64,000 bases of DNA from Mesocentrotus franciscanus (lineage: Eukaryota; Echinodermata; Echinoidea; Camarodonta; Strongylocentrotidae). Below are positions 41,435 to 53,720 of this stretch, piece by piece (positions within the stretch are counted from its first letter, which is position 1; each line of letters starts with the position of its first letter). The DNA lies in assembly GCA_037976565.1 (NCBI GenBank), contig CP137667.1, forward strand, positions 33,585,425 through 33,649,424, written 5' to 3'. The notes under the pieces are model-generated. The model searched no databases, was not told the DNA's origin, and saw nothing but the letters and a program-made list of their open reading frames with translations. Both the position numbers and the translations under genes were made by a program.

Positions 41435-42152
41435 AGTATAGAGTAGAGGAGGCAGTTTTCGGCCGGTCCGTATATAACAGCATATCACATATCACACACA
41501 TACAATAACATGGCGGAGTCACTGGAGAACCACATTTGCAATGGAAAATGTATCCTTAAATATCACATTTTAGCGATGTAATCGGCGGTCCCGCTACCCG
41601 AATCTGAAACATGGAATATCTTACGCGTGTCTGTAAGGAATATGGGTCCCATAAAATGAGCTGTATTTCAAGTATTTTTCAGATTTAGAATCAGATTTTT
41701 TGATCATCGCAAGCTCAAATGTTTCTCACCCCATGTATGTTATCCTATCAGTCGGATACTATAGCGCCGTATCTCTGTATAGTTTAGATTCCAATTTCTG
41801 ATCACGGCACCCACAGGTGTAGTTTTCGGCCATGCGGGGGATTACGTGCTCTGGCCGCAGGCGCTAGGGATCAGCGGGCGAACGCACGGCGCGGGCTCCC
41901 TATTAACTTTGTACATGCGGCCGAAAACTGCCTCGCTAGGCCGAAAACTACCGCCGAAACAGTGAAAATGAAAATCAATATTGCCATGGCAGTTCATAAT
42001 TTTTTTCTGGGATTCTTTTTTTGTTTGAATAATAATAGTATTGGCTTCATGATTTGAACAAAAAAAATGATAAATAGGGAGTAAAGAGTCCAAAAATAGG
42101 ATTTTGCCTTAAGAGTTAAGTGGCTGAAAACTCCCTCCTCTACTCTTATACT
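41435..42152. mobile_element. MITE with AGTATAGAGTAGAGGAGG ends and GGCCGAAAAC motifs
   Basis: Left end AGTATAGAGTAGAGGAGGCA and right end CCTCCTCTACTCTTATACT are near complements over ~30 bp. GGCCGAAAACT(A/G)CC motifs recur at 41450, 41922, 41939 and 42121. A TATA-like CGTATATAAC and an ATGGCGG at 41511 lie inside but lead to only 23 codons. Confidence 0.65.
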
Positions 42153-43290
42153 ATATAGCTTCCTGAGTGAGCTGCCAAAGGGATAGACAGAAATAACCGT
42201 CTGGTATGGGTCATTCTTTAATAAAACTGACATTTGTTGACATTCCCCATACACAGACGGTACCCCGTACGCCTCGCACCACGGGGAGAGATTGAGCCGA
42301 TTGTGGACCACTTTTTACAAAAAAAAACTTTCTCCCCCGATTTTCTTTACCGGTATTTAGATCTAATTTTCTGATTTATAAATCAGATAGAAAAAAACTG
42401 TCTATTGTTCTCCTACGTACAGTTATCAAATTTGTTATGACTTATTTCCAAATGCGTAATTTACGGACTTACTTTATACGAGTTATCCAATTTTTATCTC
42501 GAACCAATGAAACGGTACGTTCATGATTCGAACTGGTAATCTATGACATGACCCAGCCGCACATATTTCCGGGTCAACTTACCAAAACAATGCCAATGGC
42601 CAATCAGAACACTCGGTTTGATATTGGGTTTATGAATATTCAAATATCACTGGGTCAAGCCGGGCCGATTGAGAGGAAAGAGATGAGATACAGTTTACAT
42701 GGATCTTGTAGATAAAAAATTATTTTCATCAACTCAAACCAAGATGGCTGACAACATTTCATGTTGACTACAAGATTTTCTCGGATTAATCATTAATTTA
42801 GGATCTAAATGAGCAAGCTATCATAAGTCAAAGTAGATATTTCTGTGTTATTTTTTATCTTAAATAATATTCAGGGTAATATTGCAGCCAAAGTGAATAT
42901 GTGAAGACGTAAAGAGTGAAAAATCTTGTTGCATATCGCATTCATCTCGGTCCGGCTACACCGAACCATTCGTTCCGCACACTACCGCATAGCCGTACTT
43001 CATTCTATCATGTATAGAGGCGGTCAGAGGAGCCAGATGCAATCTCACTTCTCAGCGGAACAACCGTCGATATCAAACTCAGAGACTGAAGCTTTCGGTC
43101 AACCAAAGGGATTACCCAACCAAGTACCAAGTACCTTTTGTAAAAGTAGGGTATCTCCACGCCGGAGTCACGGGTCAAAGTTTGGATACGTTTGGAACTA
43201 GCGCCGAACAAGTTACAAATAGGTCTACAATACAAGTACAACTTCAAGCCCACCGACCGGCGAGGAGTCGAGTCTGGGTACTAAACTTAC
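42153..43290. other. Unassigned DNA, intronic if the 43291 exon is real
   Basis: No repeat ends or conserved frame recognised. The 91-codon plus-strand frame at 42926-43201 has no detectable family features. Confidence 0.4.
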
Positions 43291-43340
43291 GTAATTTTCA
43301 ATAGATGGGACAAAAAGGCTGATACCGAGCCGATTTTCAT
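43291..43340 (-). CDS. MRPL37: Candidate upstream first exon of MRPL37
   Basis: On the minus strand, ATG at 43340 opens MKIGSVSAFLSHLLKI and is followed by a perfect GTAAGT donor at 43290. Sixteen codons plus two bases (AC) would join the acceptor-defined exon start at 39824 in frame and without a stop, adding seven codons before the ATG at 39805. The result would be a 463-residue precursor with a longer amphipathic N-terminus. The in-frame fit has roughly a one-in-three chance of being accidental, and the 3.5-kb intron would span several transposons, so this remains a candidate. Confidence 0.4.
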
Positions 43341-43608
43341 TGCGCTACCCACATAATCTACAGAGCACTGAATACATAATAGGCCATACAATTCGTATAG
43401 AATACATCCCACCATTAATACAATCATACGTTTACATAGTAATAAAAAGTAATGAAGATGGAATCTTACCAATGGCAACTCTTAATAAATAATACTCATT
43501 ACTCTTGCTAAATGTTGACCCACGTTTCGGCTGATGTAGCCTAAAAGCGATAATCGTAAAAGAAAGAAAAAAATAGAGAGGAAATCGGAAGAAGGCGGGG
43601 GCACTGGC

Positions 43609-43660
43609 AGGCACCTAGCCAGGGTGGGGGTGATGTGGGCGGTCGCCCCAAAAAAAAAAA
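43609..43660. mobile_element. Terminal fragment CAGGCACCTAGCCAGGG
   Basis: CAGGCACCTAGCCAGGGTGG with GGGCGGTCGCCCC and a poly-A run matches, inverted, the fragment at 6218-6279. Confidence 0.45.
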
Positions 43661-43901
43661 ACGCGGGCCAAAAAGAGACAGAGACAAAGAGAGAGAGAGA
43701 GAGAGAGCAGAGAAAAAAGTAAGAGGACTTGGGAAGAAAAAGGAGCAGAAAAAGAAACATTTTTGAAAATTCAGACAAGGATTAAGAATCAAAACGGTAC
43801 AACGAATCGTCTTCTTTCTCTAATAATCTAATGAAACGTCAAAGCTACCATGCTTCGCGATAGGGGGGGAACTCCCCCCCCCCTTCTCTCTGCACCCACC
43901 C

Positions 43902-44106
43902 AGGGGCGGATCCGGGGCACGGGGCAATTTTACCTTTTGTTTTTGTTCAAGGGGTGTGGAGTAAAAAAAATATGTAGTGCTCACTATACCCCCGTTGAGC
44001 CCAAACAAAATGTTTTTAATGCTTATACCCCCTCCCCTCCCCACGCTTATCCACTTTTTTTCTCACGAATTGGGCCCCCTCCCTCGTACCGGTTGAATCC
44101 GCCACT
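43902..44106. mobile_element. Short element with CAGGGGCGGATCC / GAATCCGCCACTT ends
   Basis: About 205 bp between CAGGGGCGGATCCGG and CCGGTTGAATCCGCCACTT. Same terminal type as 13021-13991. No target duplication was confirmed. Confidence 0.5.
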
Positions 44107-44712
44107 TTTTGATACCTGAAAAGGGACACTCAACAGAGATGAAAAAAGACACTTGTGAGAATGGAAATGTGGCATCTGTTGAAGGAAAAGGGCACCTATA
44201 TCAGATTTTAATAGGGGCATTATCAGTTGTTAAAAGAGTCATTTTATTTCATTTGGGGTCAACTGCGCCAAGCCCCCTCCATCATAGTACGCCAGTGCCT
44301 GTAAAGAACATTGGAAATTTAGATAACGAAAATATATTATACACTCTAAAGAAATACAACCTAGCGATAGAGGGAGTTTTGTTAATGCTCATCAATGTAC
44401 TCATAATTATTATCGACATTATGTCCTGGGATTTAATCTATTACAAACAGTGTAAATCTAAATATTGTATAACCGTCAAAATATTGGATTTGTAATCCTT
44501 ACCACTGAATCAACCGACTTTCATTCACAAATAATTATGATTCATTTGTTTTATTTTAACAAAACAATAATTCCATTAACCAGTTTGAAGGTCGATGATG
44601 TGTTCAGATAATGCTTTGATTTAATTTGATTTGTAGCCATTGACAACCAACCATGGGCCTTGGGGAAAAGGCGAAGCGTTTTCGATGGAGGCAAAATGTA
44701 CCTAATCCATCA

Positions 44713-45862
44713 TTAATCCTTTAAAAAGGGGCACTTTCTGGGAAAAGGGGCACCTACAAAGGGAAATCTCAAAGCGAAAATATATATTTTTTAGATATTG
44801 GTATATACCCCTACATTGTCATTACATTATCAGGGATGGTTTCAATATTTGTTTCACTTTATACACGATACAAGAAATTGCTTAAGCATCATACTTTGCA
44901 GTTTGGTGTGATGGTCTTAAAATTTATTTGCGAGCGAGCAAAGCGAGCGAAGAAATAATTTTAAGAAGTGTGAGGTCGCAGTGCGAAAAATTACATCTTA
45001 TAAAGAGGGGAAAAAAAACAATTCTGATGGGGTTATAAGCACATTCTCACAACGGAAGACTGAAAAGACCATTGATAAGTAACATACGTATATCATCTAT
45101 AGATGTGTGCGAGCGTAGCGAGTGAGCTTTGGGGAAAATAGCTCTTAGTGGCTTGAAATTAGGGGCGCGTTTAATGATAGGAGGAAAAGAGGACACTTAT
45201 CTATAGTGAAAAGGAGTATTTTCTCGTACTTGAAAAGGGTCATTTACAAGAGAAGGGGCACTTATGAGAAGGGGAAGGGGCTCTTTTTTTAATGAAGCAC
45301 TTATCATTAGGAAAAGGGGCACTTATTAGAAAGAAAAAGGGAACATGTGAAAATATAAGGTGCGCTTATCCGAGTTAAAATGGGGGTAGTTATTAAAAGG
45401 AAAAGGGGCCCTTTTTGCAAAGGAAAAGGTGCACTTGTCAAAGTAAAAGAGGCACCTCTCAGATTTGAATAGGGCAATTATCAAAGGTGAAGGGGCATTC
45501 ATCAAAAGTGAAAAGAGTCACTTCTCGTCCCTGAAAAGGGGCACTTACTAGAGATTAAAAAGGGCACTTATGAGAATGGAAAATGGACACTTATTACAAG
45601 GAAAATGGGAACTTGTCGAAGTAAAAGGGGCACGTGTCCAAATAAGAGGGGCACTTGTCAGAGTTGAAAAGGGGAAGGGGCACTTTTACAAATTAATAAG
45701 GGCACTTGTGAAAGTAAAAGGGGCACTATTCCTATGTAAAAAGGGGCACTTCTTACAAAGTTAAAGGGGCACTTTTTCTTTGTAAAAAGGGGCACTTTTG
45801 GGGTGCTTGAAAAAGTGGGAGGGCACTGTGCCCCCCTGCCCCGGAGGGCCGCCTCTGCCGCT
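44713..45862 (+). mobile_element. GGGGCAC-array element, second copy
   Basis: Colinear with 62055-63093: AAAAGGGGCACTTTCTGG, CAAAGCGAAAATATATA, GGTATATACCCCTACATTG, then dozens of AAAAGGGGCACTT units and the terminus CCGGAGGGCCGCCTCTG. More GGGCAC units lie at 44116-44245. Confidence 0.8.
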
Positions 45863-45989
45863 AAATCAATGTTTGAGTCACTAATTCACTAGTTCTTACG
45901 TCATACATACGAGACCATGTGTGCATGGTATTAGTTACTAGAAGCCACCTGCAGAAGGTAATTGAAATATTCATTGTGATATTAAAATT

Positions 45990-47460
45990 AAAGCAACAAG
46001 TTTGTAATAAAATAGAATGATTTATAACATCAAAAGCCTTAAATAGGTCTATGAAAATAGTAAGAGCGTATTATATTGTTTATTGCTTTATTTATGTTGT
46101 AATAAGATCTAGTATTGCTGTAGTTGTAGTATGTCCCCGTCTAAATCCTCATTGGTTGTCAATAAAAAATAGTATAACTTTCAATAAAATGTATACGTCT
46201 ATTATGAATACATTTTTCTAAAATTTTGGAAAATATGATTAAGACTGAGATTGGTCTATAATTGTTAATATCTTTACGATCACCTCTTTTAAAAATTGGA
46301 GTTACTCTGGCAATTTTCCTTTTGAATGGAAAGATGCCATTTGATATACATTTCTTAAATATAATACTTAGCGGTTCACTTATTAGATGAATATCATATT
46401 TTACTACTTTTATATTAATGATATCAATACTTGCACTTGAGTTATTTTTCATATCGACTATGGTTATTATTTCATGTTTAGTTACAGGCTTGAAAAAAAC
46501 TGAGTATATATTTGAGTGTTTAAGATAATCAGAAAAGGAATTATTAGAAGTTGTGTTTTTTAAATCTTGTAAATTCTTACCAATGTTAACAAAGACATTT
46601 TTAAAGGAATTAGCCATATCTTCATTCTTTGTTATAACATCATTGTTAACTACAATTGAATAATTTTTTATCTTTTCCATCTTTTTACAATTTATGAGAC
46701 TATTTATTTCTTTCCAGGTGGACTTTATATTACATTTTACTTCATTGAATTTTTTCATAGTAATCTCTCTTAGCCTGTCGTATCTTTATAGTTACAAATT
46801 TTGAAATGTTTAAAAAGTTTGTTCTCTAGACAATGTTGGGTGTTTAACATAATTTTTTATACAAGAATTATTTTCTGTGACAAAGCTTTATTGAATCCTT
46901 AGTTAACCATGGGTTGTTATGCTTTTGTTTTACACGATAAGATTTGATAGGAACACTTTCGTCATATATATATATATATATATATATCATTAAATATTTG
47001 TAAAAAGGTATTATAACTTATATCAACATATTTAAACATATGAGGGTCCCATTTGACATTGTTCAGTTTAGTACAAAAAGAATATAAGCTCATTTCATTA
47101 ATATATCGTTTTTTAAAGGTAAGCGGTTGGTTATATGTAACAAGTGCAAAAGATGGAAATATAGAAAAAAAATACTGGCAAATGATCGCTTATATCACTC
47201 AGTAATATTCCTGAATTGATGGCAACAGTCATGTTTGTAAAGATATTATCCAATAAAGTAGCAGATGTAGAGGTTATTCTAGTTGGACAGTCAATGGTTG
47301 GTTGTAAGTAAATGCTATATAAAAGATTTATAAAAGAATCCACTTTGGAATTAATACCAATTGGTGTTAAGTCTAAATTGATATCACCCATAATGAAGCA
47401 ATTACATGAATTTAAATAAATTTTATACAATAGATTAGTAAAATCAGTCAGGAACAATTT
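45990..47460 (-). mobile_element. Degenerate non-LTR retrotransposon (endonuclease and reverse transcriptase)
   Basis: On the minus strand an endonuclease C-terminal segment (MGDINLDLTP, then TLLDNIFTN and SDISDHLPV) at 47457-47131 leads through a linker with HNNPWLTKD. Reverse-transcriptase motifs follow: FKRGDRKDINNYRPISVL near 46290, GFRRGHTTTTAILDL near 46130 and FIDLFKAFDVINHSILL near 46050. Several stops break the frame, and the catalytic YADD region and 3' end are absent. The family resembles CR1/Jockey-like LINEs, and I do not assign it further. Confidence 0.85.
46966..46988. repeat. (TA)n microsatellite inside the LINE
   Basis: A simple TATATATATA run lies in the linker of the degenerate LINE. 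Confidence 0.8.
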
Positions 47461-47499
47461 AATTTGTATTATACCAGTTTATATGATTGTGTATTTATC

Positions 47500-47630
47500 T
47501 ATTTTGTTTTTGCTGCTGTTATTTGTTTTATTCTTACCAAACAGAGCCTCATGGGAGACCACCAAATTGGTGATATGTGCCACCCTGTATAAATATCAGA
47601 AATAAATAAATAAATAAATAGATAAACAGT
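47500..47630 (+). mobile_element. LINE 3' end fragment with (AAAT)n tail
   Basis: GCCTCATGGGAGACCACC followed by AAATTGGTGATATGTGCCAC and AAATAAATAAATAAATA is a typical retroelement 3' end on the + strand. Confidence 0.55.
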
Positions 47631-47639
47631 GTTTATCTG

Positions 47640-48220
47640 AATTATTGGGCAAATGGCGCGCCATAGACGTGTCTCGCTACGCAGACATCCCTGATCAGGG
47701 TGCCTGTTAACTGCGACATCCGCATATTGGATATCAAACCGTGAAAGTTGGCGTTAATTTCCGAGTGTTTCAGTAGACGTGTTCATCGTTTTTCATTTCG
47801 CTGTATAAACAGAATTAGTTTATTTTTATTGTGTACATAAATGTCATTTCGAAAAATAAATAAACAGACTATTTGTAAGACTGGATCTTTTATTCACGTT
47901 ATTACTTTCCATTGAGGAGTTCGGGAATAAAGACATTATTGCAAGAAAAACTTTACAGAAAATATTATGCTGCTGGATGAACAAGTGTCGTATTTGCGTT
48001 ATAGAGACAGCACAGCAAGGAAGATGAGCAAAGTCTTTCGACAACCTAAACTGTAGTATTCTTGGATGCTTGCTTCACGTTTTCAATACTTTTTGTCTTC
48101 TGAGAGTTTACTTTATTTGAGATGTAAAGGTAACATCGCAAGAACAAAATACAATCAATCAACTTTTGCTCGACTGGATTTTATCGAATAATTGGGATTT
48201 CTTTTCCATCCGTCAAAATG
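47640..48220 (+). promoter_or_regulatory. Possible 5' exon with start codon at an exon end
   Basis: At 48218-48220 an ATG (CGTCAAAATG) is followed directly by a strong GTGAGT donor. An ATG that ends its exon is seen in some housekeeping genes. The upstream 150 bp has no repeat hallmark. No matching downstream exon could be identified, so this is only a candidate. Confidence 0.25.
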
Positions 48221-48365
48221 GTGAGTCCTCGCCTTTATTTATTTAATTACAAACATATGTATGTGTATATATATATATATATATACCAACTTGTTGGAAA
48301 TCTATATAATTATAAATATAAACCTACATGGTACATTAACCGGACATCATAAAAACTGGTACATT

Positions 48366-48392
48366 AACCCTAACCCTAACCCTTACCCTAAT
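48366..48392. repeat. Short interstitial telomere-type repeat
   Basis: TAACCCTAACCCTAACCC followed by TTACCCTAA is about four TTAGGG-type units. It is too short and too internal to mark a chromosome end. Confidence 0.75.
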
Positions 48393-48879
48393 TTCAAAGC
48401 AATATAAATAATTAAACCAATGACTAATGACTAATGATGACTTTAAGTTTCCTCTGCCTGCAAACGTACGTAGAAGGCAGTTTCTTTTGTTCAATCGTTA
48501 ACAGGACACGAAAATGTCCTGCTATTGACCATGATTGTCTACTTAATGACTCATTTTGTCACTACGTATATGTCCGTCTTGTGACGCCGTAAGGTAAATA
48601 TATGTATATAAATGTATATACGTATCCTATTTAAGATGCACTGTATGTCAACGCAAATATACCATGAAATATTGATTAGGTATTAGCTCTATATGACATA
48701 TCCAAAAGTAATTTAACTTTCTAAATGAGAGGACGCAGCGATCAATAGCCCATACCGGTATCTTCTGGCGATCGCAAACACGGCACCGCGTTGTCCCTAC
48801 TTTGAATTGCGATATTCCACGATTCCACATGACGAATAAAAAATACCTGGCTTATTGCAATACCTAGAATTAAGGATTA

Positions 48880-49270
48880 CATGGCGCTCACCCCCCTTCC
48901 AATTGTTCAAGTGCCTTAAAAGTACCCCCTTTTCCTGAGAGAACCCGCCCTTTTTTATTTACGAAAATGCCCCTTTTTAGTTCTAAAATGCCCTTTCTCA
49001 TTTAAAATAAAGTGCCCCCTTTTCACCTCTGATAAGTACCATTTTCACCTTTACAAGTTCCCCCTTTCATTTCTAATGAGTGTCTTTCCCCTTCTAATAA
49101 GTGCCCCTTTTACTTTGACAAGTGACCCTTCTCATATTGCCCTCTCATCTTATTAAAAGTGCCCCTTTCAAATATGATATGTACCCCTTTTAAAAGTATG
49201 ATTAGTATTTTTGTCAAATTTTTCAATTGTCCAATATTCCCTTCAGATTTGCCCCATTCTACCTACATTT
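48880..49270 (-). mobile_element. Inverted fragment of the GGGGCAC-array element
   Basis: Repeated GTGCCCCTTTT and AAGTGCCCC units on the + strand are the complement of the GGGGCAC arrays at 45.2 and 62.5 kb. No termini are visible. Confidence 0.7.
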
Positions 49271-50713
49271 CCCGTTGTTGCTTACATGTTGTTTTACAGT
49301 CATCTTAAGAGTCATTTCTTGAATCGAGAAGAATCTGAATAGCTTTGTGTAGTAACAGCTACTCTATATTTCTATCATCATAGTAACATGCTCCCTATTT
49401 CTATACCAATACCACTACAAAGAGACGGGGCATGGGGGCATAATGCCCATAATTTTATAAGAACGAACTGTTCCCCTGTTATTAAATCCAATAGTGCACG
49501 TTTTCACCACTATCAAATGCCCCTGCTCTTAATAGGTTACTTAGACAAGATGTTTCTGTCACCCCCAGTCTACCCCTAACAACAGATAGCTCCTTATGCC
49601 GAGCGGAACCGATCGGACGTGTCTTGACTGAGCTCTGTCTTCTTTGCAATTTATTTGCAATATGCACTATTGAGGATTTATTTTTTGAATTAGTACTGTG
49701 CTGTTACATTTCGAATACATTTATCTTTGAATATTTCTGACGATCATTTTACTCGAAATATTTTTGTTTATTTGCGGATTAAACACCACTATTATACAGC
49801 AAAGGTTGAACTTAACAGGTCTTCAGAAAATGGACACAGATAAGGTACGACTGATTCTTATTCTTATCTTGCCTAAATACTGAATTCATATCCTACATTT
49901 CCAAGATGGCGGCGAACAGTGCAATGTTGGCGACAACTGATTCTGAAAGGACTAATGATAATTTGGTGGAGAAGATCACCTCCAAGGCTCCAACAGTGCC
50001 TTTCTAAAAGCTATTAATAACATTGTCAAAATGAATTTGTATCACTCCTAGACACAATTGAAAAGCTAGAAGGTCGTTTGCTTGAGCTTGAATCATCCGT
50101 TGCTGATAAATACCAATATATCAATCACCTCACTCTGAAAGCTGAACAATAATCGTCACAGACCAGTGCCCTGATGCGGACCTGCAAGAACGGTCAAGAA
50201 CAATGCTCGCGGAGGAATTGTGTTCGCTTGTTTGGCGTTCCGGCACTATACGGCTATTGTAAAAGCTTGGGATTCACTTCATCCTAGCGCAATTGACAGA
50301 TTGGAGCCCCAATCAAAGACCAAGCACCGGTCCGTGGCCAAAAAACATCCCACGATACCGGGAACGCAAAACCCAGTAGTCATGATAACGACAGGAAAAT
50401 GCACAAAAGGCGACCTCGTCCAATAATTGTCAAGTTTGTGTCGTACCAAGCTAGGAAATCGGTGTTACTACAACGACGCAAGATGAAAGACACTGACATC
50501 TTACCAAACACAACCAGCGATTGCTTTATGAAACGAGGAAACATATATAGCAAAGTTCTCAAAGCGTGGACCTCAGATGGACATGTCGTTGCACTCCTTC
50601 CTGCCACCGGTGGGAAGACAGTGACTAAGGAAATCAGAGACTTTGAGGACTTAAGAACACTTTGATATTTATTTTCAATCAATTATGAATAAATTTATAC
50701 CCGACTCTTTATA

Positions 50714-50851
50714 ATGGTTAGATATCCATGCAATAAATGTAATAAAGCAGTAAGGAACGACCAAAAGGCCCTTTTATGTACTTCGTGTACAAAGTGGGCA
50801 CATAAAGTATGTGAAGGAATTCCTAAATGCAAATACGATGATACGAATTAA
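50714..50851 (+). pseudogene. PHD-like zinc finger of the interrupted LINE
   Basis: A 45-codon frame carries the spacing C-x2-C ... C-x2-C-x4-H-x3-C typical of the N-terminus of CR1/L2-type ORF2 or ORF1 proteins. It lies between the ORF1 remnant and the endonuclease and ends in a premature stop. Confidence 0.7.
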
Positions 50852-51240
50852 CCTTTTGATATTGGCAATGTACTGTATGTACTGTGAAACAGTTTCCCTT
50901 TTGGGAACAAGAAGATATCTTTCCCGTAGAAAATCGTCTTTGATGTTCTCATCTTCCGAATATTACACAAGATTCTACTTCGAATGAAGATAATAGATAC
51001 AATATATTTTGTGATTTTCCAAATCAGAAAAGGGCATTAAATTAGCACACCTTAACATCAGAAGTTTAAGAAATAAAGTTAAAGATGTAAAACAATTTCT
51101 TATGTCGAACCCTTTCGACATCTTATGACTATCCAAAACATGGTTGAATGAGGATATTTCAAATTATATGATTTCGATCGATGGATACAAAATTGAAAGA
51201 AAGGACAGGGATGCTACTGGTGGTGGTGTAGGATGTTACA

Positions 51241-51611
51241 TCATAGGGATTGGGTAACTTTGTCTCAGATTCTGAAACAAAATCCTGGATTTAGCTCATG
51301 ATGCAATGATAATTATAAACCTTTAGGTCAGTAAGGAACCCCATGACTTTTACAAGCCGATCGCCTGTCTGATTATCAAGATATTTATGATTGGAAATCG
51401 AAATCAAATTTTCCATTTTTCCTAACACTACAGTCTATTGGGGAAAATGAGTATGGTAAAACCGGTCACTCAAAGATTTTTTACTTTTTTGAGGCACTTC
51501 TTGATCATTTTTAAGCGCAATTTTTTGTTAGAGTTTCAATACTACACCATATCACAGACATTGATAACACGAAGGGCCGTAAATCTCAGATTTAACATTG
51601 TTAAACGATGC
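51241..51611 (-). mobile_element. MITE C inserted in the LINE endonuclease
   Basis: Inverted copy of 28312-28667 running from GGGATTGGGTAACTTTG to TTAAACGATGCCTTTAAT. Removing it restores GCYI followed by EKFNYLRRTDL in frame. Confidence 0.85.
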
Positions 51612-52417
51612 CTTTAATGAGAAATTTAACTACTTAAGAAGAACAGATCTTGTAAAAAAGGAGTTTGAACTCATGTGGCTAGAAATCAAAAGAACAAGTA
51701 TAGTAGTTCGATTTTTGTTGGTATTTTATACAGGAAACCTTCCTGCCCAGGTACATTTTTTACCATCCTTGAAGGGAATACTGAGAAAGTACTGTAATAT
51801 GAGAAATGATAATACATTGTCTAAAAATATTCGGGATATTTATCGTATTTGTCAGCTTAATCAGTTAATCAATGAGCCTACACACTGTAAAAACCAGGGT
51901 GTAAAAATTCTTACACCAGTATGGTATTGAATTTTTTTTACACCATTGGTGTTGATTATAAAGGTGTGTTGTCTCATTGGTGTTATTTTTAACACCGGTC
52001 AGATTTAAGCATGCATTAATAATTACTGGGTGTTAAGTAACATGGTGTAGTTTTATGCTCGGTGTTGAAAGTATCATCACGTGATTTCGTTTAAGGCGGT
52101 TGATCGGTCGAATAAGTTTTCACAAAGTGTACGCGCGTGTAATGATTACTTTACACGTGTTCACAGAAAAGTACATTTATCATAATTTGTTAAGCAAATT
52201 ATGACAATGCACATCAATTTTGTGATTTGTATTTTCCTTTGGCAATTATTGACCAATAGATTATTTGTCCGATCTTGTTACAATTACATTAACGTTTTAG
52301 CAATAGATATATTGATTATATGATTACTAACCAAGAAACAACGTGCATGTTTATTATATATTCGTGTACCAGCCTGTATCACTTAAATGTTAATCTTGAA
52401 TTTACTTCAAATGAAAT

Positions 52418-52661
52418 ACATGTATGTGATGGAGTTAATGCAATTAACAGTTGCCAACATCGATTATGAATTATCAGTTTACCACTGGTTCTTCTACCCT
52501 GGTCGTTAATGGTCGATAAGAGGGAATATGGAATGTGGGACCATTAGAAACCCATAGAAAAATCTCTAATGGATCAACAAGAATATAAACACCAAAAGTG
52601 GAATTGAATTTGTTATGATTCCAGATATTGGTGTTATTCAAATTGGGCAATTCAAATGATA
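52418..52661 (+). repeat. 244-bp tandem duplication, first copy
   Basis: TACATGTATGTGATGGAG begins at 52418 and again at 52662. The second copy is split by the LINE fragment and resumes at 53728 with AGTTGCCAACATCGATTATG through ATTGGTGTTA near 53915. The copies differ at only a few bases. Confidence 0.85.
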
Positions 52662-52693
52662 TACATGTATGTGATGGAGTTAATGCAATTAAC

Positions 52694-53720
52694 TTTTTTT
52701 TTTAATGGTCAGTTTTTATTCTTTTCTCTCTTGAAACAAATTATAATCATAGTACAAATTACAATCATCATATGTAACGCTCACTGCAAATGTGATGACA
52801 TTATAAATCAGTATAAATTTTTGTCTTACAAACGGCTTCAAAAGAAACTTACATAGTTAGTTCCTATACATCATTTTTGAAACAAAATTCATATTTTCAA
52901 AGAAAACATATGCAGTTGTATAATCCAAAAATTTTGTTTTAACAATGTAGCAACTTATACTTCTTTTATACTGTTTATACTGAGAGAAAAGTTTTCTCTT
53001 TTTGTTAACCCTACCCTACCCGACCTCTCCCTTATCCTTATCCCCCTCCCCCCCCCCTCTTAACCGGTGGACGACTGGCTCTGGGTTCCAATTGTTTGTC
53101 TAATACTCAGGTTTTCCCATTTAGAAAAATGAATAGTGAGAGTCCCCTCATTGCTGCCAATTTCCTTTCTTCTACTTTATCCCCTATTATACTATTCTTT
53201 ATTTCATTAAAAGAGGGTGGTTTTTTAAGTTCTCTATTTCTATAAATCAGATATTTAACAAGAATTAAAACATGATTCATTAATTGATCTTTTCCTTTAT
53301 TTCTCTCCTCTTTCCCATACAGAATTTCCTCCAAACTACAGTTATGTATTTCAAAGTCTAAAAATCTCGTGCACATTCCCCACACTGATTGTGCAAATTC
53401 ACAAGTATAGAATAAATGTTTATATGTTTCTTCATCTTTTTCGCAAAATGAGCATAAGTTAGTCGAGACAAGACCAAAACGGAAGAGGTGATGGTTTGTA
53501 TATAATATATTATGTATAAGTTTGAACTGAAACTCTCTTAATCGACTGTTAAGTGTACACTGTCTTAGTCTTAAAAATATGTTTTCTATTTCCTTACAGG
53601 AAAAACCATAGTTCCTTCCAATTCTCTCAAAAACCAAAGGTTTAAAATCATCTTTCTTTATTAATTGTACATAAATTTGTTTTGATTTTAGATCAGCTAT
53701 ATTAGTTGTTTTCTTCCCCA
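52694..53720 (-). mobile_element. 5'-truncated LINE fragment with zf-RVT-like C-terminus
   Basis: The minus strand encodes a 210-residue C-terminal segment (53739-53107) containing FQFKLIHNILYTNHHLFRFG and LCSFCEKDEETYKHLFYTC, a CxxC...HxxxxC unit like the zinc-binding tail of L1/Tx1-type reverse transcriptases. The insert starts with a T10 run (its poly-A, minus strand) and is flanked by AATTAAC at 52687-52693 and 53721-53727, a 7-bp target duplication. Confidence 0.8.

Noticed and set aside
41470..41585. TATA-like CGTATATAAC followed by ATGGCGG as a small gene
   Set aside because: Only 23 codons follow, and the sequence lies inside a MITE with inverted ends at 41435 and 42152.
42926..43201. 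91-codon plus-strand frame as an exon
   Set aside because: No splice sites, domain or similarity recognised. It may be intronic to MRPL37 on the other strand.
44109..44495. 128-codon plus-strand frame
   Set aside because: It begins in GGGCAC repeat units and shows no conserved domain or codon-use signal.
45170..45810. CRISPR-like array (short repeats at regular spacing)
   Set aside because: GGGGCACTT units are imperfect, spacers are not unique, the genome is eukaryotic, and the block is part of a mobile element present three times.
48366..48392. Telomere or chromosome end
   Set aside because: Only about four TTAGGG-type units, flanked by ordinary sequence on both sides.
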